A DNA stretch of 64,000 nt. Source: Diplosphaera chodatii (lineage: Eukaryota; Chlorophyta; Trebouxiophyceae; Prasiolales; Stichococcaceae). Within the stretch, counting starts at the first letter, position 1. Every line of letters starts with the position of its first letter. The notes under the pieces are model-generated. The model was not told the origin of the DNA and did no database searches. It saw only the letters and a list, made by a program, of their open reading frames with translations. Location of the stretch: NCBI GenBank assembly GCA_032358165.1, contig JAALGY010000037.1:1451001-1515000 (forward strand), given 5' to 3'. Position numbers and translations under genes: made by a program. Below, in pieces: positions 33,977 through 46,211 of the stretch.

Positions 33977-34810
33977 CGGCGCCAGGGTTTAGCGGCCAGC
34001 TGGACTTCTTAGTGTCGGTTTGGCGGCCCGCAGCAGATGGGGCATGTGCTCCATCTCAACATGGGAGCAGCAACATGTTGAGGACTTGATGAGGACTGAT
34101 GGAGAAGGACCACCGGGTGCACTGGCAGCAGTGACGGCAGGGTTTGGTGGCTTGCTCAATTGCGGATGTCAGCTGAGGGGTTCAGCACGAAAGCACAGCT
34201 GGAGTGTGCGGAGGTCCGCGTGGTGAATTGTGTGGAGTGCACCGGCCGCAGCTGGCGCAGCTGTGGCGGCGCACCAGCTCACAGCATGTTGCCAGACCCT
34301 GCGCAGTATGCAGCTGTGGTAACCTACCATAGTTTTATTTGTGGACTCCAGACTCGACATACATGGACGTCTGAATTTGTCTCGGGATTGTTGCGAGTTG
34401 TGCACATCTTGAGCACCAGCGGATCCCTCAGGAGAGCCAGGAGTAGGGCAACAGCAACCGCTTCGGACAGGCTGACGCTCAGCTGATGCTCTGCAGCGGC
34501 TGTGCATGCCCAGCAGTCGCTGGCGCAGCTGCTGCCAGGAGTCTGCCTGCTTGCATCATGTGTCGCAACTCCCGAGCAGCCGCATATTGGTGCATGGCTG
34601 GAGGGTCTCGTGCACCGTTGGAGGCCCTGTTAGAGGGTTTCCCAACTGGGAGCTGGGCCCCTTCCAGCTTTTCAGGGCCGATCACTGTTGGAAGATATTT
34701 GCGACCACTTGCATGACGTGGCGGTGACGTGGCCGTGTCTTACAGCTTGCCCAAATGCACCAGGTGCAGCAGGCCTGTGTAGAGTCTCAGCGCCTCAAAA
34801 GACCAGCACC
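33977..34810. other. Intergenic region with decayed copy of the SPT4 3' end
   Basis: These 830 bases run from the SPT4 stop to the monooxygenase start. Bases 34081-34150 are a degenerate repeat of 33936-34005, covering the end of the SPT4 coding region and its stop. The remainder shows no supported gene. Confidence 0.6.
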
Positions 34811-37800
34811 ATGACTATGATACTTACTCATACTCATCGTTGCGGAGCACCGCCGCCTGGGTCTGCCAGGCAGCAGGCAGCCCAGTGCAGGCTGGCAGTG
34901 GATCAAAGCCTCTTCAGATGCAGTCACGCCTCAGCAGGCGGCCGGCGTCATGATAGAGTGCCTGCAAGCCTTCCCCCGTCCTACCAGGCAGCAGGCACAC
35001 GAGCCGCTACGCTCCTTCGCGCCCAGGCGGCACCGGAGGCCACCACAGTGCACAGCGCAGGTGCGCTCGCTGTTAACCTCGGCGTAGTGGTCTTGTGCCC
35101 GCTGGTCTGTCCAAAAATGTGCATGCAGGTACCTTCACATACCGTTCTGCACCATGACAACTTGGTCCGCACACAGACTTCCCTGTGGTAACATGTGCGT
35201 GGCATGCAGACGCGCCGCTGCGGGCGGTGGTGATCGGCGCGGGCCTGGCGGGCCTGGCCACCGCGCAGGCGCTGTGCGGCCTGTTCGACCAGGTCACCCT
35301 GCTGGAGCGGGACGACGTGGCCAAGGCGCCCGCCAGCGCCGAGGACGCGTCGCAGGACCAGGTGCGCATGCACTGTGACGCTGCAAGCACGCGTGCGCAC
35401 ACACGAGTCTGCAGATGACTAGGCGGCAGGTCCTTAGAGCGCCTGTTGGTAGGCAGTTGCATAGCTGTACGTCAGCGCGGCATGTATGGCACAGTTATGC
35501 ATCCGGCGCTGCCAAGTGCATGGCCTACTACCATCGCTATGCTGCATGGTTCGGGAGCTTCCAGATGTATCATCGTGTCTGCAATGTCACATCGTCATGC
35601 TGCCTGCTGCTGTAGCGGGCTATCAGGAAGCTGAAATCTAGTGTGTGCCCGCAGCTGACGGGGCGGTCGCGGCCGGGGGTGTCGCAGTTCTCGCAGCCGC
35701 ACCTGCTGCTGAAGGGCGGCATGATGCAGCTCAGCAAGATGTTCGGCGCCGACTTCGAGCAGACCTTGTTGGACGCCGGCGGCGTCAGCGTCAACTGGAT
35801 CGAGGAGTGCACCGCGGTGCGTCATCCCTCGCACCAGGCAGCTGTCCTCATCCTCAGCACAGGACAGGACAGGAGGGGGCTGTTGCAGCACGAGTGGCTT
35901 GCCGCCATCGCGTGGCGCAACGACCGACAGTGACATGCACCTGCCCGATGCACCGCAGCCTTGGTGACGTCGCTGCTCCTGTCCGCGCAGTTCAACTTCA
36001 ACCGCTACATGCACCGGCGCCACGTGGACGGCCCCAACGGCACGGGCCAGTGCACCGGCGTCACCGCCACCCGCGCGCTGTACGAGGCGACCGTGCGGCG
36101 CGAGGTGCGACCCGCTGCTTCCTCCATCCTACTTCCCATTTTTCAATAGTTGAAAACGCGCCGGCGTCACCGCCACCTGCGCGTCGTACGAGGGAGTTGT
36201 CCGGCGCCAGGCGACAAAGCGCTGCTGCTGGGATTTACCGTTTGTCTGTTCCAGCTTCCTGCTCCCGATCATCTGTGGCTGCACCCTGTGCCACTGCTCC
36301 GCCGCAGACAGCCCCAGCTGCCACACGATGGACAGTTTTGCTTCAAAGGAGCTGCGAACCGTGTGTTGTTACGAGTCATGTGCATAATGGCAACCAGTGG
36401 ATGTGCAGGTGACAAAGAACAAGAACCTGGAGCTGCTGTCGGGCGTCCGGGCGACCAGCTACACCTTCAGCAACGGCAGCGTCACAGGTCGGGCGTGAAC
36501 CCAGCGAGCATTTTGCCTCACACCATCAGTCACGCGAAATGCAGTGGCGGATGCGGTGGCTTTCATGACATGCATGCGGCCGCCAGGCCGGCATTCTAGG
36601 TGGTGTCCCTTCAGCTGGCACCTTGTGTTCAGGGCGGGTGGGTCTCTTGGCTTTTATCAAAGTATTATATTATTTCAAATCAAGGCGAATGAGGGGAGAG
36701 CACCCGAATGAGGGGAGAGCACCCGTGTTTTTCAGATTCACAAGAATGCATCGCTCCAAATGGTGGAGAGGGCGGGCCCATGCACCGCAGCTGGAGGCAG
36801 TCCTGCTTTGCAGCTTCATGGTGTGCTCTGAACACCTGGTTCCCGGGTCTGCAGGGGTGCAGCTCAACGACGGGCGCCAGCTGGCGGCGGACCTGGTGGT
36901 GGACGCCTCCGAGCGCAACTCCCAGACCCCCTTTCCGTCATCTGAGCATTCCAATTTCCTGATTGCAGGGGTGCAGCTCAGCGACGGGCGCCAGCTGGCG
37001 GCGGACCTGGTGGTGGACGCCTCCGGGCGCAACTCCCAGACGCCCGCCTGGCTGGGCGCGGCCGGGTACGAGAAGCCGCCCGAGGTGAGACTCCCTGTGC
37101 CCCTTAAAACCCTAATCAAATTTGCGTTTTCAGACGCCCGCCTGGCCGGGCGCGGCCGGGTACGAGGAGCCGCCCGAGGTGAGGCGGCGCTGCTGGCGCG
37201 GCTCCACGTACGGAAGCACTGCTCCCCGCGCCCCTCCTTCGGCTGCAACCCGTGTGCGGCTGCAGCTGCCCGGCTGTCGGTGGCCGGCAGAACGGGCGCC
37301 CACCTGTGCTGGACTTGCTGCGCTACTGCAAGTTTCATGCAGTTGCGTCTTTCGGTAACTGTGCTGCGGCGACGGGGACGTCTGCTCGACGACTGAAAGG
37401 TCACTCTGCTGTCTGCCGCAGGTGTCCATATCAGCTAACCTGGGCTACGGCACATGCGTGTACGATGCGCCCAACTACTATGCGGTACGAACGAATCTGC
37501 TGCTGTTGCTTTCCCACACACCATCAAGACAACGCTATTCCGCTTTGTCACATTCCATTCCGAAATTCTGAAAACAACCAGCGCGTCATGGTACGCTTCT
37601 GTCGAATGGACAGGGAGACAATAAGTCCAAGGCGTATGTGGTCTTCGCGACGCCGCCCAGCAAGCGCGGCGCTGTGCTGTGGGAGGTAGAGGGCGGCAAG
37701 ATCCAGGTCCGCACCAGCCGGCCTGCGTCCCGTCAGAACGGCACACGCTGCAGTGCCAGCTGAAAGCACCATGTTGTCTGCATGCATCTGACGCCCCCGC

Positions 37801-39802
37801 CGCAGCGCACAGCCAGCACGTGTCCTGACGCCAAGAGCAGCTGCTGCCGCTGCGCCAGCCGCAGCCCTCGGACAGATCGTCCAGCTTGAGATTCAACCCG
37901 AGCTTCAACCCTGCACAGTTACGCCCTGCTGCAGGTGATCCTGAGCGGCTACTCCGGGGACCACCCGCCCGGCGACCCCGCAGGATTCCTGGACTTTGCG
38001 CGCTCGCTGCCGGCGCCCGACGTGTACGACAAGCTGAAGGACGCGACGCCGCTGACGCCCGTGATGTGCTGTGAGCTAATCTTATCTTTTTCTAAATGTC
38101 TTTTTGGAAACAAGATTATATACAATCTCGTTTTAATATCAACTGCTCCTGCCGCTGGTTGCGAATGCTCACCTCGTGTGGCTTCTGTCGAATGTGCAAG
38201 AGCATCGTCAGCATCGTCACATCTGCTTGGAGCGCCTGCTGCTGCTGCCGCTGCTGCTGGCGGTGGCGGCGGTGGTGCTGTGCTGTCTGTGCCTCCACTG
38301 TCGGCATGGGTACTGATAGGGTTTGCTGTTGGACATGGCCGGTATTCACCAGCTTGAACCTTTGCTGCTCTGCAGACAAGCGCACAGACAACTTCCGGCG
38401 TCGCTACGAGGAGATCACGATGCCGGATGGCCTGTGCGTCATCGGCGACGCGGTCGCGGCCTTCAACCCAGTGTACGGCCAGGTCAGTAGGCGAAACCTC
38501 GCATGAATCCATCCCCAGTTGCCTTCAGGACGTGTACAACTGTCAGGGCCTGCACTGCCTGGCTCCAGCTGCTACCCCGACACTGCTGTCGTTCAAGGGG
38601 TGTGTTGGCGGCATGTCATCTTGGAAGCGACGCCAGTGTCCACATCACAGCGGCCGTCATGCCAGTGGGGTGTCGCTCGTTGACAAGTAGCACCCATGAC
38701 TGAAGCCTGTATTTCCGGCACAGGGCATGACGGTGGGCGTGCTGCAGGCGGTGCAGCTGCGCGACATGGCGGCGGCGCGGCTGGGCAAGGCAGCGGGAAG
38801 CAGCGCGGCGAAGCGCAGAGCGCTGCAGGGCCTCCCGGCGGCCTTCCACGCCAAGCTGCCCGAAGTGCTGGACTTTCCCTGGAACCTGGCCACAGGTGCA
38901 GTCACTCATGCTGCTTGTGCTGCTGTTGCTGCACATGTGTGGTTCCCAACATGCTGAAGCTGCTGCGGTACCGCTTTCAGAAGGCAAACAGCATGTTCTG
39001 CATGTCCCTGGTCATGTCCATGGGTGTGGGCACCAATAGGCCACATCACACATGTGTGTCAGTGGTGGCCTCATACACATCCCTTGAGCAGTTTGCGCTG
39101 GCTCACGCTTCGCTGTCCTGCCGTTGCAGGCGAGGACCTGAAGCACACGCAGGGGCTGCAGCCGCAGCAGGCTGCAGCCAAGAAGCCGGCGTCGCCGGTG
39201 GAGGCCCTGCTGAAGCGCTACTTCGCCTTCGTGCAGACGGTGTCTGCCGACGACCCCGTCATGCAGCTCACCTTCTGGCGGGTGGGGCCCCGTGCTTTGC
39301 TGCCTCGAACCTGCGCATGACGGCACGGTTGAAATCGGTCGACCGTCACTGCTGTATATACAGCAGCTGTGCATGTGCGCCAGCAGCTGTCAGTCACTGT
39401 ACCCAGACTGCTGACCCGTTTGAGGAGCTCGGGTCCTGCATGCTGGTGGCTTTGTTATGTCCTGCTCCTCTTCACCATTGAAGGCATTCCAGGCTCAGTG
39501 AGTTGCACTCGACTCTGTTGCTGACTTTGGGATCTGCGCGAGGCCCCAGTCGCTGAAGTCATCTTGGAAGATCCCTGCTGAGCGCAGACCCCTGGTGGCT
39601 GCAGGTGTTCCACATGGTGGGCTCCCCCGCAGAGATGTTCTCGCCCAACATCGCGTGGCGCACCGCGCGGCAGTGGCTGCTGCGCAAGGCGCGGGCGCTG
39701 CGGGGCGGGGCCGGCGGCGGCGGCGGCGGCGGCACCGGGCAGCCGGCCCCCGGCAGCGCGGCGGTCGAGACGGCGGTCGCTGCGACGCAGAGCCCGCGCT
39801 GA
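34811..39802 (+). CDS. FAD-dependent monooxygenase-like flavoprotein
   Basis: The N-terminal dinucleotide-binding motif is VVIGAGLAGLATAQAL with LLERDDVAK (exon from 35210). The middle motif is DLVVDASGRNS (about 37,005-37,035). The C-terminal FAD motif is CVIGDAVAAFNPVYGQGMT, spanning the intron from 38,480 to 38,724. Together they define the UbiH/PHBH-type class of FAD monooxygenases; the NPVYGQGM form is seen in single-component epoxidase-like enzymes. Exon 1 (34811-35060) is Arg/Ser/Ala-rich and transit-peptide-like. It ends in phase 1 and joins the Rossmann exon in phase. Other exons include FNFNRYMHRRHVDG, LELLSGVRATSYTFSNGS, ANLGYGTCVYDAPNYYA, YVVFATPPSKRGAVLWE, and a C-terminal part (FAFVQTVSADDPVMQLTFWR, FHMVGSPAEMFSPNIAWR) ending in a Gly-rich tail at 39802. 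The substrate is unknown. Three exon edges in this gene have tandem copies (around 36.06/36.17, 36.86/36.97 and 37.04/37.13 kb). Confidence 0.83.
36855..37183 (+). repeat. Tandem exon copies in the monooxygenase gene
   Basis: Bases 36855-36933 and 36969-37047 are near-identical exon starts, each preceded by GCAG and both encoding the GRQLAADLVVDAS motif. The first reads DASERNS and the second DASGRNS. Bases 37039-37089 and 37134-37183 are a second pair covering the exon's 3' part and its GTGAG donor. The first pair stays open in one frame across the sequence between the copies. Confidence 0.9.
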
Positions 39803-40554
39803 AGCCGGATGCAGTGCGCATCGCCCGGCCTGCCAGGGCTCCGGCATGGGATCCAGATGTACCATACAGAGGCACACACAAAGCGTCCCACGAGTGCAGC
39901 ATCGTTCGCAGAGCAGACTGGGCGGGGCGGCAGCACAAGGACGTTTCAAAACTGGGGTAGTTATGCATGTGCGTTAGGCTTGCTGGGACACTCGAGCGTG
40001 GAGGCAATGGCAGTCGCATGCTTCGCATTTCACAGCTGACGAGCTGGACCTTCTGTACATTCGGAGCATTGTGGTTGCATTCGAACCTGCATCCTTTGTT
40101 GTGGTGCTAGCCATGTGTAGTGAGTATCTGATCGCTGCGCATACATAGTTGGGTCTCTGGCGTTTCAGGCGCGTAAACACAGGCCAGGGCAGCGCGTGGA
40201 TGACAGTGAGTGGCACTACGGTATGGCGGTGATCGAGCAGACTGCCGGACATCTGTCTGGCATTGTTCGGTTGTCGCGTGAGCTGTGCGGTTGGCAGGCT
40301 TGGTACGCTAGCGGTTACGGGCACACTGTAAGGTCTAAGAGGTTCGGTTGCTGAGACAGCACTGGTGAACATACAGAAAGCAAGCTTGGCACGCACGCTT
40401 GATTGGACACAGCGCTCAGACACAGCGATCCAGCTACTGTGTGGTCTACTGTCCCATAAACACGAGTCTGCAAGCATATGTGGATGTTGCACAGGTGCTG
40501 TGACCTGCCCCCAGGCGCTGTCCCACATGCCTCAGTCTGCAGGTGCTGCTGCGC
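39803..40554. other. Convergent intergenic region
   Basis: These 750 bases lie between the monooxygenase stop and the NOC4 stop. No gene is seen; the composition is moderate in GC with stops in all frames. 3' UTRs are expected. Confidence 0.5.
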
Positions 40555-43500
40555 TCAAGCAGCCGTGAAGTCCCAGCCGGGCAGCATCTCCGCAGCGGCG
40601 TTGGCAGAAAACAGCGACGCCGGCGGCTCGGCGTAGAAGGCGGTGGGCGCCGCCTTCAGCCGCCGCTTCAGCTCCGCCTGGATGTCGAATCAACGACAAC
40701 ATCGGGTGTCAAGCTTCAGCACTGAGGACCAGGAGCCTGCACGTCGCCTCGTCCTGAGCGGCACACCTGCCTCCAAACCCTGAACGCCGAGGGCACACTC
40801 AAACCCTAAACCCTAAAAACCCGCCCACCTGGATGCGGGACGTGTAGCTGTCCCCCAGCAGCGGCACGACGTCGATTTCGGCGGTGCGCCGCCGGTCGCC
40901 GAGGTCCTTATCCAGCACCGCCGTGAACGCCGCCACCTGGACAGGGCAAATAGTCAGGCAGTGACGAACGGCGGCAGCGCTGTGCATGCCCTGGCGCTGC
41001 CGACTGCGGGCGCGGTCAGGCTGATCACCATCCCCACTCCAGATGCAGCGCGCCAGCGGCACAGCTCGCAGGGCGCCACCGCCTACTGACTGGACACACT
41101 GCCACAGGATGCCTTCGGGGTTCCAACATTTGGAAGCCGCTGTCCCAGGTGCTGACGCTCACGGCATGCTGCAGGCTCTCGCTGCGCAGCAGGCCGCACG
41201 TCATGAAACCCTGAATTGCGAGCAGCACCTGGGGGTCGTAGTGGGCGCGCAGGGCGGCCACCTCCCACAGGCTGCTCTCGAGCGCGCGGCACCTCGCGGG
41301 GTCCGGCTCGGCCTCGTCGTACGGGTCCGCCCCAGGGTGGGCCGCCGCCCCTGCCGCCGAGGCCGCCACCCCTTCCGGCGGCTGCGCCGCCGCAGACTGC
41401 GCCGCAGTGGGGTCGGCTTCTGCCTGGCCGGAACCGGCGGCCGCTGCCTCTGCGTCGCCGTCGCTGCCGGCGTCGCTGCTGCCGCTGCCGCGCGCGCGCC
41501 CGTGCCGTTGCTCAGGCCATTTGCATGCGATCGGGCTGGGGTCAGGGCTTGGGTTTGCTGAGCCGCCGCCGCGCCGACGCCCCGCGCGGCCTGCCCCGCA
41601 GCGCGCGCTTCGGGATCTTGAAGCAGCGCCGCAGCCGGCGCTGCGCCGGCGGCCGGGGCGCCCGGTCGCGCTTCCGCTGCCTCCGCTGCATCCGCTGCAT
41701 CCTGCTGCCGGGGCGCCGGCCGGTGCAGCAGCTGCGTGGTTGCCGGGTGCCGCCGCAGCAGGTTGTGGATGAACGCCAGGCAGATGACGGCGCCTGCAGG
41801 CGCAGCAACGGCGCAACCTGCTCGGCTCGATGTCACGCTGGGCAGCTGGCAGCACCACAGCAGCATGCCAGAAGGCTCACCAAGCTCCGCAGCATGCAGT
41901 GGATCCCCGTGTTGGTGAATGTCCAAAACAGCGTGCCAGCCGTCCGCTGCGTACTCCCCGGCTGTTCCACACAGGTTCCGCTGTCGGGGGCTTGGGAATG
42001 GCGGCACGCACCAGCGGGCGGGGCGCGCAGGGCTATGCGCGCGAGGCGCTTGGCGAAGGCGGCGGCGGTGTAGGCCGGCACCGCGCCCGACGCCAGGAAC
42101 ACGTCCGCCAGCTGCAGGAAGCGCGCCCGGTGCCGCGCCTGCATGGGACGCAGGGGACTCCTCAGGGAACACGCAGCTGGACGCGGGTCCTGCTGCCCCA
42201 TCAACGCCCCGCATGGCCACTAGTACAACTGGTTGGCGCAAATGCCCAGCTCCTGCGTGCTCCTGCAGCAGCAGTCTGCATCTTGCACCGGCCATTCAGC
42301 CACACCCAGGAGTCGCCGCCCCCACCTGGAACGCGTCCAGGGTGAGCAGGCCGTACAGGCGGCGGTAGAAGGCGGGGTACTCCAGGCCGTGGCGGGTGAC
42401 CAGGATGAACAGCCCGTTCAGCGCCAGCATGCCCGTCAGGCCGCCTGTTGATGTGCGACCGATCAGGGTCAGGAGCCACTCGCTCTGCAGCAGCCCCAGG
42501 CGCCAGGGTCCTACCTGCGACAGTTGCATCGCTGCAGCGCGGCCCTGCGCCAGGGGGGCGTTCTTTCCATGCGACAAACTGCGCCAGCGCACAGTGGCAG
42601 GCCCTGCTGCAGGGCTCGGCCGCTTGCTGCCCTGCCGATGCGCAGCAAGGTGACTGGAGACCCGCCTTGGTCGACGGACGCCGACAGGAAGTCCGCCAGC
42701 AGCAGCGGGTTGGGCATCGCGGGGATGATCGCGTCGTGCATCTTGACCAGCACCCGCCGGTATGCGTCGCCCGGCAGCTCGCACCGCAGCAGCGCCAGCC
42801 ACGCGTTCCTGCGGGAAAGGCAAGACATGGCGCAGCCCATCAACATCATGACCTCCGGTACACTGCCAACTTGCGGTTATGAAAAACGGTAGGTTCTGCC
42901 GCCAGCTGACAGTTGGTGCGGCAAGATCAGCCAAGCCATGCACACGACTGCACACACATGCTGTGGCAGCAGCGCAAAGATGCATTTCGCAGCGGCCCCA
43001 ACAATGTTTGGACCCAGAAATGCTCACGCGAAGGCGCGGCGGTGGTGCTCCCATGACAGCCACCGCACCAACTCGCCGCCGCCGCCGCCGCTTCCAGCAT
43101 CCGCCTTCCGCTTCCGCCGCTGCGCGCTGGCCGCCGGCCGGGCCGTGCCCGCCTGCAGGGTGTGACGGCGTGCGATCAGCAACTTTTGGGTGTCAAGAGC
43201 TCTCGCCGGTGCAGAGCCTTGCTGCTTGTCGGATGTACGCCGCTGCAACTGGCCTTGCTCATGAGTGACTGCAACCCGAGACCAGCTCCCAGGCTGTAAG
43301 CGCATGACCAGTTCCAACGTCCCATGCGCGGACATGTGCGAAGGGTGCAAGGGGTTCACGATGGACGCATTACTAACATTTCACCGCAGCCCACCTCGGC
43401 AGCGCCGGTCCAGGAGGCCACGCCGTCGGGGAAGCTGTCCGCCGCCGGCGTCGGCGGCGCGTTCATGACCACCTCGAACAGCGGGCGCGCAGCCTCCGCG

Positions 43501-44743
43501 CCGCTGCCGCTGCCGCTGGCGCCGCCGGCTGCGCTGGCGCCCTCAGTACTGCCCTGCTGCAGTTGTGTGGCTAACGACTGCACTGCCGTCAGCGCATGGT
43601 ACCTGCGGACGACCAGAAGAGTGTGTCCTGCTTCCTCAGCCGTCCATGAGACCACTGCATGGTGTAGGTCTCAGTGTACAACTGACTGCGGGAGCCCCTG
43701 CCCCTGCAGCAGGCGCACATGCAGCGTCGGGCAGCGCGGCAAGCAGCAACCCACATCCTTGCATCTGGACAAAAGGAAAGTCACCTGACGTCCGCAAACG
43801 CCATGTACTTGCTGGTCAGCACGCCGAGCAGCTCGCCGCTGGCGGCGGGCCCCAGCGCCGCCGACAGGGCCCGCCGCAGGAGCTCCACGTCAAAGGCACC
43901 CCGCTCGGCGCCACGTGCCGCCCTCGCCAGCGCCATGACCGCCGACAGCGCTGACACCTGCACCGCAGACAGCATCGCAGTGCAGGCCCAGTGACGGCCA
44001 GCGACGGCAGGCTTGCTGCCTGCCGGAAAGACCCAACACTGCGCAGGGATTTGCTGGCAGGAAGGGTTCAACGAACTGCCTCATGCGGCTGAAGTTGCCC
44101 CTTCTGGAGGAAACAACCGACCTGCAGCACCGCGTTCTGCCCGGCCAGCAGCTCCAGCAGCCGCTGCTCGAAGGCGGCGCGCTGCCGGGCCAGCCATACA
44201 GCGTGCCTTGCCGCCGCGTCCGTCGCGCCCCCTGCCGCCCCCGCCTCGCCCTGCGGGTGCACAGACTGCACGTCCGTACGTTTGCCCGGCTGGAGGGGCC
44301 TCTGCACCGAGGGCCTTTTCAATTCGGCTGGCCGCCGCCTTTCGGTGGGTCACCTTTTTGCGCTTGGCGGCCGGCAGCTGGCCGCGCGCGGCGGCGTCCA
44401 GGAAGAACAGCTTCAGCGCCTCCACCGCGGTCAGCAGCACGCCCTGCAGCAAGGCCGGCAACAGCTGTGGGTGCAGGTTCTGTGCACGCACCTGGGCACC
44501 CGCAAATGCAGGCCGCACGCGCATCCTGGCAGCCGTGCTATGCTGGGAGCACACAAAGAGGGCAAGCCCCTTCTGACCGTCCAGTCAGGACGCGTGCATG
44601 ATGAACGAAAAGATGGTACTGCTCGCGTTGTCGTGTGCCGCGGGCTCCGCCAGCTTGGCCAGCAGCAGCGGCACGTTGTTGGCCGCCTGCAGCGGGGCGT
44701 CCAGCAGCGCCTGCCCCGCCGCCTCGACCGCAGCCTCAGCCAT
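40555..44743 (-). CDS. NOC4: Nucleolar complex protein NOC4 (UTP19)
   Basis: NOC4 pairs with NOP14 in 40S ribosomal subunit assembly in the nucleolus. Diagnostic CBF/Mak21-type segments are present in order: LLTAVEALKLFFLDAAARGQ (about 44,445-44,385), VLTSKYMAFADVRYHALTAV, AWLALLRCELPGDAYRRVLV with MPNPLLLADFLSASVDQGG (about 42,805-42,660), LTGMLALNGLFILVTRHGLE and YPAFYRRLYGLLTLDAFQ (about 42,445-42,330), RARFLQLADVFLASGAVPAY with AFAKRLARIAL, FIHNLLRRHPATTQLLHRP, then DPYDEAEPDPARCRALESSL with LWEVAALRAHYDPQVL, and TAEIDVVPLLGDSYTSRIQ. It ends at FTAA near 40,558. The start ATG at 44743 opens MAEAAVEAAGQALLDAPLQ. Between LLHRP and DPYDEAEP there is an Ala/Gly-rich acidic insertion of about 130 residues not present in human NOC4L. 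The frame changes inside it (about 41,570-41,600); a ~43-base mini-intron with GT-AG ends would fit. The first exon junction is not resolved. Confidence 0.85.
40801..40818. repeat. Interstitial telomere-like repeat in NOC4 intron
   Basis: AAACCCTAAACCCTAAAA lies in an intron near the 3' end of the NOC4 gene. Single or broken units (AAACCCT and relatives) also occur at 11643-11667 and 37107-37112. They are all in introns. Confidence 0.8.
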
Positions 44744-45442
44744 GCGGACTGCCTGCTGCGCCCCAGCCACTCTAACTTCTATCTGCCACCTTGCGACTTG
44801 CTAATGGTTGGAACTCTGCAGGGCGGCGTTGCGTCACAGGACGCTGGTCGCAGAGCCACCACGCATCAATGTGATCCCTCGAACATCATGGGACGCAGCA
44901 TCTGTTCTCAGCTCCTGCTTGACCGCAATGCACCAGTCCTGAGGCGCTAATACCCAACTTGTCGACTGGTGCAGCCGCCGATTGGTGTCGGAACTGGCCA
45001 AACACGAGTGGCACTCAAAGTTGCTGATGCTGTAACGTCAGCTTGATGGTGAGTGGAAAGAACGCAGCAGCATCTGCGATTTGTTTTTTTGGGAAAGTGT
45101 GCAGCACCTGAGGTTCGGCAGGGACATGCACCATGAGTATGTCAACTCAGTCAGCATGCTTAGGCCCAGATCCCCACGGTGTAGTCAACGCTCGAGGTGA
45201 ACACGGTGCATGTGCGTTTGTTGGGAGGCCTGTGATGTGTCTGTCCAAACTTTGGTGCACAGCTCTGTCAGTTCCTCATGCAGGACCGCTGCGGACGCAG
45301 CGCGCGTCATGCATACCTCCCCCTGATGCAGCAATCGGCTTGCAGCGGGCTTGCTGAGCTGGCCCTCGACATCAACATCACAAGGCATGACTCCAGGCCG
45401 TCGAGCAGAGCGACGCAAGCCTGCAGCAGCTGCGGCGTGCCG
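44744..45442. other. Intergenic region between NOC4 and LSM6
   Basis: These 700 bases comprise the 5' flank of NOC4 and the 3' flank of LSM6, both on the minus strand. A short T-run lies near 45,085. No exon is supported. Confidence 0.5.
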
Positions 45443-46211
45443 TCATATGTTGCCAAAGGCGCCGCCGCCGCCCTTCACCGTGCTGATGTAGAGCACTGCG
45501 GGGAAACATGAAGGATCAGACTGTTGCACTTGGCACCGTGTTGGGCGTCGTGCAGCAGGGAATCAGGACAGCTTGACCCGACGGTGCCTGGTCATCTTAG
45601 CTCGACCGCTGAGCCAGAAGAAGCCGGGTGTCCGGGCGCAATGTACAGCTGTGCACAGCACTGTCAGATGGCACGTCTGCCAGCCACGTGATGAGCTCAC
45701 CGTTGTTGCCGCGGATGAAGGCGTCACCGTAGTGGTTCTTCAGCTGCCCGTTCACGTACTCCTGTGACATGGTTGCTCGGGACTCAGCACGCCGATCTGT
45801 GACGCACATGGCGGCCATCGCAGGGGTGCATGCTGCCAGCTGGCATGGTTGCGATGCTGTGCTGCCAGTGCATCCTGCTTGCCAGGTTCGTCAGTTCACG
45901 TGGCCAGGCACCTCAGTCTGCTCCATGGCGATGTTCATGTAGCCGTCCAGGCAGGCGAGGATGCCTGCAGGAGCACAGGCTGACCGCTTCGGTTGGCTGC
46001 GGTGCCAGCGCCACATTTCATGTCCGGCAGCTCTTGCGCAGAGCAGAGTAGCAACCACGCTGCTGCATGTGCCGCAGAACGCACCCCGGTAGTCGACGCC
46101 CGAGTTGAGCTTCACGACCACGGGCTTGCCCTTGATGGACTTGAGGAAATCGGACGGCGTTTTGGTGTTCGCTCCTGCTGCGGCGGGCGCCGCCGCCTGG
46201 CCGTCCGCCAT
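45443..46211 (-). CDS. LSM6: LSM6, U6 snRNA-associated Sm-like protein
   Basis: LSM6 is a subunit of the heptameric LSm2-8 ring (U6 snRNA, nucleus) and the LSm1-7 ring (mRNA decapping and decay, cytoplasm). Four exons join with all phases matching: 46211-46085, 45964-45912, 45761-45701 and 45495-45443, giving 97 residues. The Sm1 motif is TPSDFLKSIKGKPVVVKLNS with GVDYRGILACLDGYMNIA. The Sm2 motif is GDAFIRGNNVLYIST. These are near-identical to plant and animal LSM6. The N-terminus carries an extra ~20 Ala/Gly-rich residues (MADGQAAAPAAAGANTK), and the C-terminus ends in a Gly-rich VKGGGGAFGNI. It sits downstream of NOC4's 5' end on the same strand, but with 0.7 kb between, so co-transcription is not implied. 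Confidence 0.95.

Noticed and set aside
41542..41808. Basic NLS-like frame in the NOC4 insertion
   Set aside because: It is out of frame with both conserved NOC4 flanks, and its Arg-rich composition is a by-product of the GC-rich Ala-coding repeat.
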